Source: JBJFCE01 sp964437825 | Lineage (GTDB): Bacteria; Bacillota; Clostridia; Lachnospirales; Lachnospiraceae | Direction: 5' to 3' | Assembly: GCA_964437825.1 (NCBI GenBank) | Contig: CAYTIH010000004.1 | Span: 14,757 to 78,756 of the forward strand | DNA length: 64,000 nucleotides | Notes under the pieces: generated by a model | Database searches by the model: none | Seen by the model: the letters and a program-made list of their open reading frames with translations, nothing else | What the model was told of the DNA's origin: nothing | In this document: positions 19,828 through 28,618 of the stretch, piece after piece | Position numbering within the stretch: the stretch's first letter is position 1 | Layout: every line of letters starts with the position of its first letter | Made by a program: the position numbers and the translations under genes

Positions 19828-20693
19828 GTCCTGTTATCAAGAAAAAAGGAGAAAGATATCATTTACCAAGTAAATATCTACTGCTGATTCTGACGATTTT
19901 ATGTGTAGGACTGATGCTGTTTGCGCTGACAACGGATCTGTTCCGCGGTCCCTTCAATAAGCTGGCGGGCTATATTGTAACCCCGTTTCAGGCGGGCATC
20001 AGCGAGGTGGGAAGGTACTTAAATGATCGTGCCGATGAGCTTTCTCAGATCCGGGATTTGATCGAGGAAAACGAGCGTCTCAAAGAACAGGTGGATGAAC
20101 TGACGCTTCAGAACATCCAGCTGCAGCAGAACCGGTACGAACTCAATAATCTGCGCGAGCTCTATGCGCTGGACCAGGAATACGAAGAATATGACAAGAT
20201 CGGCGCAAGAATCATTGCATCGGACGGCGGGAACTGGTTTTCCACCTTCCTGATCAATAAGGGCACCAATGACGGCCTGCTTTTAGATATGAATGTCATT
20301 GCAGACGGCGGTCTGGTGGGCAGAATCACCTCCATAGGACCTGACTGGGCCAGAGTTACTTCAATCATTGCGGATTATTCCAATGTCGGCGGAATGGTGT
20401 TGTCCACCTCGGACAGATTAATTGTTTCCGGCAGTCTTGAACTCATGAATCAGGGCGTGATTTCGTTCTCCCAGCTGATGGATTCCAAAGATCAAGTGAT
20501 TGTTGGGGACAAAATCGTAACCTCCAATATTTCTGATAAATATCTTCCCGGAATTCTGATCGGATACATAACACAGATCGATACGGATTCCAATAATCTT
20601 TCAAAATCGGGCTATTTGACGCCTGCCGTAGATTTTGAACATTTACAGGAGGTATTAGTGATTTTGGAGGTCAAGCAGACGGCTCTGGAATAG
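19824..20693 (+). CDS. mreC: rod shape-determining protein MreC
   Basis: 289 residues, ATG overlapping the mreB stop. One membrane helix near residues 14-34 anchors it. A leucine/glutamate-rich coiled coil follows (about residues 65-110, with VDELTLQNIQLQQNR), then the extracytoplasmic beta-barrel domain. MreC links MreB to PBP2 and RodA outside the membrane. The order mreB-mreC-mreD-PBP2 supports the call. Confidence 0.94.
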   Translation: MSPVIKKKGERYHLPSKYLLLILTILCVGLMLFALTTDLFRGPFNKLAGYIVTPFQAGISEVGRYLNDRADELSQIRDLIEENERLKEQVDELTLQNIQLQQNRYELNNLRELYALDQEYEEYDKIGARIIASDGGNWFSTFLINKGTNDGLLLDMNVIADGGLVGRITSIGPDWARVTSIIADYSNVGGMVLSTSDRLIVSGSLELMNQGVISFSQLMDSKDQVIVGDKIVTSNISDKYLPGILIGYITQIDTDSNNLSKSGYLTPAVDFEHLQEVLVILEVKQTALE

Positions 20694-20709
20694 GAAAGAA
20701 GAAAGGATT

Positions 20710-21231
20710 ATGTGGAGAAAGATCGTAATTGCATTCACAGTGCTTTTGAGCTTTGTCCTGCAGGGAACTTTGATGCAGGGGATTTCACTTGGAAATATAG
20801 CGCCTAATATGCTTATTATTATTACCGCCGCCTATGGCTTTATGAGAGGAAAAAAAAGTGGTCTGTTAGTGGGCTTTTTCTGTGGTCTGTTAACAGATAT
20901 CTTTTTTGGAGAAGTGATTGGTTTTTATGCAATCATTTATATGTATATCGGATACGGAAACGGTCTGTTTCACCGTATTTTCTTTCCAGAGGATATCAAG
21001 CTTCCGTTATTTTTGATTACGGTCAGCGATTTTATCTACGGAATCATTGTATATCTGCTTTTGTTTTTACTCCGGGGGCGTTTCGAGATTCTTTATTATC
21101 TGCTGCATGTAATCATCCCTGAAATGGTTTATACCATTGTACTGACAGTCATTGTTTATCCGATTTGCCTGAAAATAAACCAGAAGTTTGACGAGATCGA
21201 AAAAAGGAGTGAAAAGAAGTTTGTTTCATAA
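20710..21231 (+). CDS. mreD: rod shape-determining protein MreD
   Basis: 173 residues, very hydrophobic with five or six predicted membrane segments, preceded by GAAAGGA. It is an integral membrane partner of MreC in the elongasome. The C-terminal end overlaps the TTG start of the PBP2 gene by 11 nt. MreD diverges fast, so the call rests on position and topology together with a GIIPN-like start (GNIAPNMLIIITAAYGFMRGKKSG). Confidence 0.9.
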   Translation: MWRKIVIAFTVLLSFVLQGTLMQGISLGNIAPNMLIIITAAYGFMRGKKSGLLVGFFCGLLTDIFFGEVIGFYAIIYMYIGYGNGLFHRIFFPEDIKLPLFLITVSDFIYGIIVYLLLFLLRGRFEILYYLLHVIIPEMVYTIVLTVIVYPICLKINQKFDEIEKRSEKKFVS

Positions 21232-24109
21232 TTTCAGAGAATGGCTGATCCGTTTTGTTACATCCAGATTTTTCATTTTGTTTTTGATGGTCTTCGGGCT
21301 TGGCGCAATCCTGCTGTACCGTTTATTTGATTTACAAATCGTAAACGGTGAGTCCTATATGAATAATTTTAAATTAAAAATCCGGAAGGAACGTTCCATT
21401 GCCAGTACCAGAGGCAATATTTATGATGCCGGCGGCGAACTGCTGGCATACAATGAACTTGCCTATTCTGTCATGATTGAAGATGTTTATGAGTCCGGCA
21501 CCGCCAAGAATGAAGAGTTAAACACAACCATTGATCACTTGATCGACATGATTGAGCAAAACGGTGACAGCGTTATTCAGGATTTTAATATTGTTATTGA
21601 TGAGGACGGTAATTTTTCCTATACCGTAACGGGATCACAGCTTCTGCGTTTTCTGGCCGACGTCTATGGACACAGCAGCATCAATGATCTGCTCTACGCC
21701 GAAAAAACAGCAACTCCGGATGAAGTAATTCAATATCTGGGCGGCAGAAGCAGATTCGGCGTCGGTGCATATCAACTTGACGAGGACGGAGAATATCTTC
21801 GGGATGAAGACGGCAGCCGCATCTTTCTGGTGGGGGACGGCTATACCCAGAAACGTTTATTGCAGATTATTACCATCCGTTATGCCATGAATCTCAACAG
21901 CTACCAAAAATATATTCCGACCACTGTGGCTACCGAAGTATCCGATGAAACAATTGTTGCCGTCATGGAAAACAGCGATAGTTTAGACGGCGTATCCATC
22001 GCCGAGGATACGGTGCGAAAATACGTGGATGCTGTCTATTTCAGTAATATTATCGGCTATACCGGCAAAATTTCCTCGGATGAGCTTGCGGCTTATCAGG
22101 CGGAAAATACGGATTACTCCAGCAGCGATATCATCGGAAAAAGCGGTATTGAGCAAAGCATGGAGCAGCAGCTGAGGGGAACAAAGGGAACCGAAATTGT
22201 ATATGTTGACAATATGGGAAAGGTAATCGAAACTGCGGAACGAACGGAGCCGACCGCAGGAAATGACGTATACCTGACAATCCGCAAGGATCTTCAGGAA
22301 AATGCCTACCATATTCTGGAACAGAAGATTGCGGGTATTTTGGTCAACAAGATCAGGAATATCAGGGAATATGTACCGGCGGAAAATGCATCTGCAAGCC
22401 AGATTGTCATTCCGATTTATGACGTGTATTTCGCTCTGTTTGATAATAACATCCTCAAAATGAAGGAATTGAATCACGAAAATTCCACGGAAGCGGAAAG
22501 TACGGTATATGCGAATTTTCTCGACAATAAGGACGATGTGCTGGCAAGTCTTCGCAGCGAGTTATTGGAAACAGGAACCGTATATAATAAATTATCGACG
22601 GAATATGCCGTTTATGAAAGCTACATCGTTTCGATGCTGATGTCCGATAATGTCAATATTCTTCAGGCTGATCTGATAGATACTTCCGATGAAACATATA
22701 TTGCATGGAGACAGGATGAAACCATCAGCTTAAAAGAATATCTGAATTACGCCATCGCTATGAACTGGATAGATACGACAAAGCTTAAGCTGGACAATCA
22801 ATATGCCGATACCGGAGAAATCTATGAAGCTCTGGTTGATTATATTATTGATTATCTGGACGAAAGTACAGAGTTTGGCAAGAAAATGATCAATTATATG
22901 ATTCTTGCGGACAAGATTACCGGAAAACAAATCTGCCAGCTGCTGATCGATAAGCAGATCGTTCATATTTCCGCAGAGGATCAGGAAAAATTTGAAAGCG
23001 GCCGCACAAGCGCCTACCAATTCATGCTGGACCGGATTTCCAATCTTGATATTACGCCGGCGCAGCTTGCACTTGATCCGTGTACCGGCGATATGGTCAT
23101 TGTGGATGTCAATACCGGAGATACTCTGGCCATGGTATCCTATCCAGGATACGATACAAATAAGGTATCAAACAGCGAATACTGGAACCGAATCAACAGT
23201 GATCTGTCCTATCCGATGTTAAATTATACGACGCAGCGGCGTACCGCACCGGGATCCACCTTTAAAATGGTAACGGCATCCGCCGCACTGGAGGAGAACT
23301 ATGTTACAACGACGGACCGTATCGTATGCTATGGAATTTTCGAAAAGCTCAATTCCACCAACAGATGCTGGATTTATCCGGGAGCGCACGGCTCACTCAA
23401 TGTCACGGGCGCAATCAAAAATTCCTGTAACTGTTTCTTTTATGAAATCGGTTATCGTATGAGTATGGAGGACGGCGCATACAGCGAACAGGCAGGAATC
23501 AGCGTGCTCTCAAAATACGCAGATATGTACGGGCTTTCAGAGCCTTCGGGCGTGGAATTGTCGGAATATACGCCCAAAATGTCCGACGAGCTTCCGATTC
23601 TGACTGCCATCGGACAGGGAAACAGTAACTATTCCACATCACAGCTTGCGCGATATGTTACAACCATTGCAAACAGCGGAACGTGTTATAATCTGACATT
23701 GATAGATAAAATTACGGATTCGGAAGGGAAACTGCAAACTGAGAATCACGCGGAAGTGAGAAATCAGCTTGATTTTTCCGAAAATACCTGGACTGCAATT
23801 CAATCCGGGATGCGGCAGGTGATTGAGAGCAAGTCCTATTACAGCGGTCTGGAGGTCAGCGTAGCCGGAAAGACCGGAACCGCACAGGAGAGCAAGGGCA
23901 GGCCGAATCATGCATTATTTGTATGCTATGCGCCGTATGAAAATCCCGAAATCGCAATTGCGACGCGGATTGAGTACGGTTATACATCGGATTATGCTGC
24001 CGAAACTACCAGAGACGTCATCAAATATTATTTCGGTCTTGCTACAGAAGATGAACTGGTTACCGGAAAAGCAGACAGTCTGGATGCATCCGGTACAGTG
24101 ACAGACTGA
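21221..24109 (+). CDS. mrdA: class B penicillin-binding protein 2 (PBP2/MrdA type)
   Basis: 962 residues, starting at the TTG at 21221 with AAAGGAG 11 nt upstream. It is the D,D-transpeptidase of lateral wall synthesis and works with RodA. A basic start and one membrane helix (about residues 12-32) precede the pedestal motif STRGNIYDAGG. The active-site SxxK is STFK near residue 679 and KTG is in AGKTGTAQ near 883. The protein is longer than typical PBP2 (600-700): an extra segment of about 250 residues, roughly 370-625, lies between pedestal and transpeptidase domain. Such long forms are seen in Lachnospiraceae. Confidence 0.93.
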   Translation: MFHNFREWLIRFVTSRFFILFLMVFGLGAILLYRLFDLQIVNGESYMNNFKLKIRKERSIASTRGNIYDAGGELLAYNELAYSVMIEDVYESGTAKNEELNTTIDHLIDMIEQNGDSVIQDFNIVIDEDGNFSYTVTGSQLLRFLADVYGHSSINDLLYAEKTATPDEVIQYLGGRSRFGVGAYQLDEDGEYLRDEDGSRIFLVGDGYTQKRLLQIITIRYAMNLNSYQKYIPTTVATEVSDETIVAVMENSDSLDGVSIAEDTVRKYVDAVYFSNIIGYTGKISSDELAAYQAENTDYSSSDIIGKSGIEQSMEQQLRGTKGTEIVYVDNMGKVIETAERTEPTAGNDVYLTIRKDLQENAYHILEQKIAGILVNKIRNIREYVPAENASASQIVIPIYDVYFALFDNNILKMKELNHENSTEAESTVYANFLDNKDDVLASLRSELLETGTVYNKLSTEYAVYESYIVSMLMSDNVNILQADLIDTSDETYIAWRQDETISLKEYLNYAIAMNWIDTTKLKLDNQYADTGEIYEALVDYIIDYLDESTEFGKKMINYMILADKITGKQICQLLIDKQIVHISAEDQEKFESGRTSAYQFMLDRISNLDITPAQLALDPCTGDMVIVDVNTGDTLAMVSYPGYDTNKVSNSEYWNRINSDLSYPMLNYTTQRRTAPGSTFKMVTASAALEENYVTTTDRIVCYGIFEKLNSTNRCWIYPGAHGSLNVTGAIKNSCNCFFYEIGYRMSMEDGAYSEQAGISVLSKYADMYGLSEPSGVELSEYTPKMSDELPILTAIGQGNSNYSTSQLARYVTTIANSGTCYNLTLIDKITDSEGKLQTENHAEVRNQLDFSENTWTAIQSGMRQVIESKSYYSGLEVSVAGKTGTAQESKGRPNHALFVCYAPYENPEIAIATRIEYGYTSDYAAETTRDVIKYYFGLATEDELVTGKADSLDASGTVTD

Positions 24110-24130
24110 TTTTAATGGGGAGGGAAATCA

Positions 24131-24811
24131 TTGGATAACAAGGTGGTGATTAAGAGCTTTCAAAACGGAATCTCCATACATTTGGACCCGGAAACGCCCT
24201 TTGAGGAACTGCTGCTTGAAATCGAGGATAAATTTACGGATGCCGCAAAATTTTTCCGCGGAAACAGACTTGCTTTATCTCTGGAGGGCAGGAGTCTTGA
24301 TTCCGAACAGGAGCGGCAGATCGTAAAAACGATTACTGCAAAAGGAGAATTGAATATCGTGTGTCTGATCGGAAGGGATCAGGAAAAGGATGACCTATAT
24401 GTCAGAGCCATTCATCAGACTGCGCCTCAGAAGCAGGAGGATACTCCGGTACAGTTCTATAAGGGCACTCTTTCAGGCGGGCAGACACTGGAAACCAAAA
24501 AAAGCGTTATTATTTTAGGGGACGTGGAAAAAGGCTGTAAGGTCATTTCAGAGCACGATATTATTATCATCGGCGCTTTGGAAGGAGAAGCTTTTGCCGG
24601 AAGCGGCGGAAGTGAGGATCGTTTTATTGCCGCTCTTTCAATGAATCCGGAAAAAATGAAAATTGCAGAAAGAAAATACAGAGATTCCGCAAAGGGAATT
24701 TTTAAGAGAAAGGCAAAGCAGCCTCAGATTGCTTTGGTAAAGGACGAAGGGATCATAACTCAGGATATTACAAAAGAATTACTAAATGATCTCAGCGGAC
24801 ATATCTGCTGA
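24131..24811 (+). CDS. minC: septum site-determining protein MinC
   Basis: 226 residues from a TTG start with GGGGAGGGAAA upstream. It inhibits FtsZ assembly away from midcell when recruited by MinD. The N-terminal half is the FtsZ-inhibiting alpha-beta domain. The C-terminal beta-helix is marked by YKGTLSGGQTLETKKSVII, LGDVEKGCKV and IIGALEGEAFAG. minD and minE follow. The gap to minD contains a structured element described separately. Confidence 0.93.
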   Translation: MDNKVVIKSFQNGISIHLDPETPFEELLLEIEDKFTDAAKFFRGNRLALSLEGRSLDSEQERQIVKTITAKGELNIVCLIGRDQEKDDLYVRAIHQTAPQKQEDTPVQFYKGTLSGGQTLETKKSVIILGDVEKGCKVISEHDIIIIGALEGEAFAGSGGSEDRFIAALSMNPEKMKIAERKYRDSAKGIFKRKAKQPQIALVKDEGIITQDITKELLNDLSGHIC

Positions 24812-24850
24812 GATCTTTAGGGGACAACTGTTTTCTGACATGGAGGATTA

Positions 24851-24989
24851 GTGTAAAAAATCACATTGATATGCTGATTTTTCACACAGCTATTTGTGCA
24901 GGAGCGTCACAAATAGCCCTGATGGCAGACGGGAAACCGCTTTCGCGGATTTCCCGCCGCCCCGTTGCTGACGCTCCGGAATGGGGATT
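24851..24989 (+). promoter_or_regulatory. structured leader element before minD, shared with hisZ
   Basis: Three consecutive inverted repeats can be read: 24851-24863 with 24875-24887; a perfect 10-bp stem GCTATTTGTG/CACAAATAGC (24889-24898 and 24908-24917); and CGGGAAA-CCGC/GCGG-ATTTCCCG (24930-24940 and 24945-24956). The loop of the second, GGAGCGT (24901-24907), is complementary to ACGCTCC at 24971-24977, so a pseudoknot is possible just before the ribosome site GGGGA at 24983. The last 48 nt (24942-24989) recur exactly before hisZ at the right window edge. This could be a cis-regulatory RNA or a mobile repeat that supplies a start signal; no known family was recognised. Confidence 0.6.
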
Positions 24990-24992
24990 GAT

Positions 24993-25799
24993 ATGAGTGA
25001 AGTAATTGTCGTTACATCAGGAAAAGGCGGCGTTGGTAAGACAACCACTTCCGCAAACATCGGAACGGGACTTGCGGCTCTTTCAAAAAAAGTTGTTTTA
25101 ATCGATACTGATATCGGACTTCGCAATCTGGATGTCGTTATGGGACTGGAAAACAGAATTGTCTATAATCTGGTGGATGTGATCGAGGGAACGTGCAGAA
25201 TCAAACAGGCATTAATCAAGGACAAGCGTTATCCCGGGCTTTTCTTAATGCCGTCGGCGCAGACCAGGGACAAAACCGCCGTTACACCGGGACAAATGGT
25301 CAAAATGATTTCTTTTTTGAAGGAACAGTTTGACTATATTATCCTTGATTGCCCTGCAGGCATTGAGCAGGGCTTTCAGAATGCAATTGCCGCAGCTGAT
25401 CACGCCATTGTAGTGACCACACCGGAAGTATCCGCAATCCGGGATGCTGACCGTGTCATCGGGCTGCTTGAAAATCAGGAATTTGATAAAATTGATCTGG
25501 TGATCAACAGAATCCGTCCCGATATGGTGAGAAAAGGGGATATGATGACCGTTCAGGATGTACTGGACATTCTCGGAATTCCGCTCCTTGGAGCCGTACC
25601 CGATGATGAAAATGTAGTCATTGCCACCAATCAGGGCGAACCTGTGACAGGCACCTCCACGCTGGCAGGGCGTGCATACAAAAACATCTGCCTGCGGCTG
25701 ATCGGTCAAGACGTGCCGGTGCTGAATTTGGACGGGAACAGAGGCGTTCTGTCAAGGCTTTCGGGAGTTTTTCATAAGAATTCGGGAGGTGTACTATGA
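24993..25799 (+). CDS. minD: septum site-determining ATPase MinD
   Basis: 268 residues; the ATG at 24993 follows GGGGA, and an in-frame ATG at 24981 lies inside the ribosome site region. It is a membrane-associated ParA-type ATPase. The deviant Walker A VVTSGKGGVGKTTTSANIG is at residues 5-23, with IDTDIGLRNLDVVMGLE and the DYIILDCPAG Walker B. The C-terminus (LSRLSGVFHKNSGG) is a short amphipathic membrane-targeting helix. It overlaps minE by 4 nt. A repeat-like leader lies directly upstream. Confidence 0.97.
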   Translation: MSEVIVVTSGKGGVGKTTTSANIGTGLAALSKKVVLIDTDIGLRNLDVVMGLENRIVYNLVDVIEGTCRIKQALIKDKRYPGLFLMPSAQTRDKTAVTPGQMVKMISFLKEQFDYIILDCPAGIEQGFQNAIAAADHAIVVTTPEVSAIRDADRVIGLLENQEFDKIDLVINRIRPDMVRKGDMMTVQDVLDILGIPLLGAVPDDENVVIATNQGEPVTGTSTLAGRAYKNICLRLIGQDVPVLNLDGNRGVLSRLSGVFHKNSGGVL

Positions 25800-26107
25800 G
25801 ACATTTTCTGCGTTTTCGAAAGACAAGAGGAATAGCAAAAGACAGGCTCAAAATACTCCTGATTTCGGACAGGGTAAATTGTTCCCCGCAAACAATGGAC
25901 AATATCAGGGAAGATATTACAAAGGTTCTTTCCAAGTATATGAAAATTGATGAAGAACAGATGGAGATCCAGATCGGGCAGATGAGCGCAAGGGATTCCG
26001 AAAGAGGACAGACCCCTGTATTATATATCAATATTCCGATCATCGATCTGCGCTCCAAACAGGATCTCTGCCAGAGAAATACGGCTGACAATTACATCGG
26101 CGGTTAA
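25796..26107 (+). CDS. minE: cell division topological specificity factor MinE
   Basis: 103 residues, ATG overlapping the minD stop. The MinD-contact helix reads KDRLKILLISDRVNCSP (residues 16-32), followed by the dimerisation segment ending in MEIQIGQM. It stimulates MinD ATPase and produces dynamic Min patterning. Presence of minE means this rod uses the MinCDE oscillator type instead of only DivIVA/MinJ. Confidence 0.9.
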   Translation: MRHFLRFRKTRGIAKDRLKILLISDRVNCSPQTMDNIREDITKVLSKYMKIDEEQMEIQIGQMSARDSERGQTPVLYINIPIIDLRSKQDLCQRNTADNYIGG

Positions 26108-26118
26108 ACGAGGAAATT

Positions 26119-27228
26119 ATGAGAAGAAAATACAGAGTACGTGATTACAATTTTTTACTGATCATATTTGTGATAGCGGTTTCCGTCATAGGAGTCCTTG
26201 CAATCGGAAGCGCGAATGAAGCCTTCCAGAGAAAGCAAATGATAGGGGTAATTCTCGGCTTTTTTGTGATGATCGTACTGTCGTTGTTTGATTATAATTT
26301 CTTTCTAAAATTCTACTGGGTACTTTATGCGTGCAATCTGGTTCTTTTAGGAATGGTCAAGCTTTTCGGGACCAGTGCAGGCGGCGCCCAGCGCTGGATT
26401 AACATTATGGGAATCCAATTTCAGCCGTCAGAAACTGCTAAAATTTTATTGATTTTATTTTATGCGCAGTATATCATGGTACATAAGGAATCTTTAAATA
26501 AATTCCGTACGATCATTACCATGATACTGCTGTTTATACCGCCTTGGTTATTGATTTATAAGCAGCCGGATATGTCAACAAGCATTGTTATTATCGCAAT
26601 TTTTGCGGTTCTTCTTTTCATCGGAGGTATCAAATACAGAATCATTGCGGGCTTTCTGGCCGTAGCGGTACCTGCATTTATCATTTTATTTATTCTGATC
26701 CTGCAGCCGGATCAGAACATTATCAATGATTATCAGCAGACACGTATTCTTGCCTGGCTTTATCCCGATGATTACGCAACCACGGAAGGGTATCAGCAGA
26801 CAAATTCCATTATTGCCATAGGCTCCGGACAGGTCATGGGAAAGGGTCTTAACAATAATTCCATTACTTCTGTAAAAAACGGCAACTTTATTTCCGAGCC
26901 TCAGACGGATTTCATTTTTGCAGTCATCGGAGAGGAACTGGGATTTGCAGGAAGTGCAGTGGTCGTGATACTTCTTATGAGTATTTCTTTGATGTGTTTT
27001 AACACGGGAAGAAAAGCCAAGGATTTGGCCGGAAGTCTGATATGCGCGGGCGTAGGAATGATCGTGGGATTTCAGAGCTTTATGAATATTTCGGTCGCTA
27101 CGGGAATTTTTCCCAATACCGGAATTCCGCTGCCTTTTATCAGCTACGGCGTTACGTCGTTGCTTTGTCTTTTTGTTGAAATGGGGTTTGTTTTAAACGT
27201 CAGATTACAATGCGAAAAAAAATACTAG
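26119..27228 (+). CDS. rodA: RodA/FtsW/SpoVE family peptidoglycan polymerase
   Basis: 369 residues with about ten membrane segments. SEDS signatures visible are GAQRWINIMGIQFQPSE (near residues 91-107), LIYKQPDMSTS, TDFIFAVIGEELGF and GIPLPFISYGVTSLL at the C-terminus. SEDS proteins polymerise lipid II with a cognate class B PBP. Being downstream of mreBCD-PBP2 and minCDE suggests RodA, not FtsW. It is followed at once by mgsA. Confidence 0.9.
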   Translation: MRRKYRVRDYNFLLIIFVIAVSVIGVLAIGSANEAFQRKQMIGVILGFFVMIVLSLFDYNFFLKFYWVLYACNLVLLGMVKLFGTSAGGAQRWINIMGIQFQPSETAKILLILFYAQYIMVHKESLNKFRTIITMILLFIPPWLLIYKQPDMSTSIVIIAIFAVLLFIGGIKYRIIAGFLAVAVPAFIILFILILQPDQNIINDYQQTRILAWLYPDDYATTEGYQQTNSIIAIGSGQVMGKGLNNNSITSVKNGNFISEPQTDFIFAVIGEELGFAGSAVVVILLMSISLMCFNTGRKAKDLAGSLICAGVGMIVGFQSFMNISVATGIFPNTGIPLPFISYGVTSLLCLFVEMGFVLNVRLQCEKKY

Positions 27229-27241
27229 GGGGTTGTTTCAA

Positions 27242-27637
27242 ATGAATATTGCGTTAATTGCGCATGATGCCAAAAAGAAATTAATGCAGAATTTCTGTAT
27301 AGCTTATCGGGGAATTTTAAGCAAGAATGAATTGTATGCAACCGGTACCACAGGAAGACTAATTGAAGAAGTAACCAATCTGAATATCCACAAATACCTT
27401 GCGGGGCATCTTGGCGGGGAACAGCAGATCGGGGCGCAGATTGAGCATAATCAAATCGATCTGGTTATTTTTCTCCGTGATCCGTTATCCCCAAAATCCC
27501 ATGAGCCGGATGTGAATAATGTGGTAAAGCTCTGTGATACTCATAATATTCCGCTTGCAACGAACCTTGCCACAGCTGAACTGCTGATTAAATCACTGGA
27601 TAGAGGGGATCTTGAGTGGCGTGAAATGTACAAATAG
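27242..27637 (+). CDS. mgsA: methylglyoxal synthase
   Basis: 131 residues, ATG at 27242 with AGGGGG 9 nt upstream. It converts dihydroxyacetone phosphate to methylglyoxal and phosphate. Family motifs are NIALIAHDAKK (residues 2-12), ATGTTGRLIEE, the phosphate-binding GGEQQIGAQIE and LVIFLRDPLSPKSHEPDV with the catalytic aspartates. Its last 17 nt overlap the following carboxypeptidase gene. Linkage to rodA is common in Clostridia and probably reflects operon history. Confidence 0.96.
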   Translation: MNIALIAHDAKKKLMQNFCIAYRGILSKNELYATGTTGRLIEEVTNLNIHKYLAGHLGGEQQIGAQIEHNQIDLVIFLRDPLSPKSHEPDVNNVVKLCDTHNIPLATNLATAELLIKSLDRGDLEWREMYK

Positions 27638-28604
27638 ATTATATAAAATTGTAGGAATGATGACGGCATTTGCCTTCTGCCTGACGGGATGTGCGGGGAA
27701 ATCATATGATATGGCATATGATCCGGATTATCCGGTCAGCGGTTTTCGTATCACGAATCATGACAGCACAACCAAAGCCGATGCCTTTGCGTCGGATCTG
27801 TGCATCACGGATCATGATATTACAGAGGATACGCAGGTTGAACTGCATTCTTCTGTTGGTGCGGCAGGCTTGTTTGATTTGAATCATGCAAGGGTTATTT
27901 ACGCAAAAAATATCCATGAAAAAATGTATCCTGCATCACTTACCAAGGTGATGACGGCTCTTACTGCTTTGAAATACGGGAATCTGAATGATATCCTGGT
28001 AGCTTCCGAAAACGTTAAGATTAACGAAGCGGGCGCTCAAACTTTCGGGCTGGAAGCGGGCGATAAAATGACGCTGGACCAGGCGCTTCATATCCTGCTG
28101 TTATATTCGGCCAATGACGTGGCCATATTAATTGCGGAACATATCGGCGGCAGCGTAGAAGGCTTTGTGGATATGATGAATGAAGAAGCAAATGCAATCG
28201 GAGCAACCAATACTCATTTTGTCAATCCTCACGGATTAAGCGATGATAACCATTACACTACGGCTTATGATTTGTATCTGATGTTTCAGGCCGCTTTAGA
28301 ATATGATGAATTTCGTCAGATCATTGCCATGGATACCTATTCGACGGTCTATACCGATCATGACGGCAATCAGGTGGAGGCCTCCGTCAGATCCACCAAT
28401 CAGTACCTGATGAAGAATTATACTGCGCCGGACAATATAACCGTGATCGGCGGGAAAACCGGTACGACAAATGCGGCAGGAAATTGTCTGATTCTGCTTT
28501 CCAAGGATACCTCCGGAAATCAATACATATCAATTATTATGCGTGCCAGAGAAAGAAGCATTTTATATGAGAATATGAATGACCTTCTGTCTGAAATCGG
28601 GTAA
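27621..28604 (+). CDS. D-alanyl-D-alanine carboxypeptidase (class A low-molecular PBP), probable lipoprotein
   Basis: 327 residues from GTG at 27621 (GAGGGGA upstream), a better fit than TTG at 27612. The N-terminus is a lipobox signal with FCLTGC, so the mature enzyme should be lipid-anchored outside the membrane. Peptidase S11 motifs are SLTK (near residue 105), SAND (near 163) and KTGTT (near 278). It trims pentapeptides of peptidoglycan. It lacks the C-terminal amphipathic anchor seen in DacA, in keeping with lipid anchoring. Confidence 0.9.
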   Translation: MKCTNRLYKIVGMMTAFAFCLTGCAGKSYDMAYDPDYPVSGFRITNHDSTTKADAFASDLCITDHDITEDTQVELHSSVGAAGLFDLNHARVIYAKNIHEKMYPASLTKVMTALTALKYGNLNDILVASENVKINEAGAQTFGLEAGDKMTLDQALHILLLYSANDVAILIAEHIGGSVEGFVDMMNEEANAIGATNTHFVNPHGLSDDNHYTTAYDLYLMFQAALEYDEFRQIIAMDTYSTVYTDHDGNQVEASVRSTNQYLMKNYTAPDNITVIGGKTGTTNAAGNCLILLSKDTSGNQYISIIMRARERSILYENMNDLLSEIG

Positions 28605-28618
28605 CAAAAGGATTTGCA

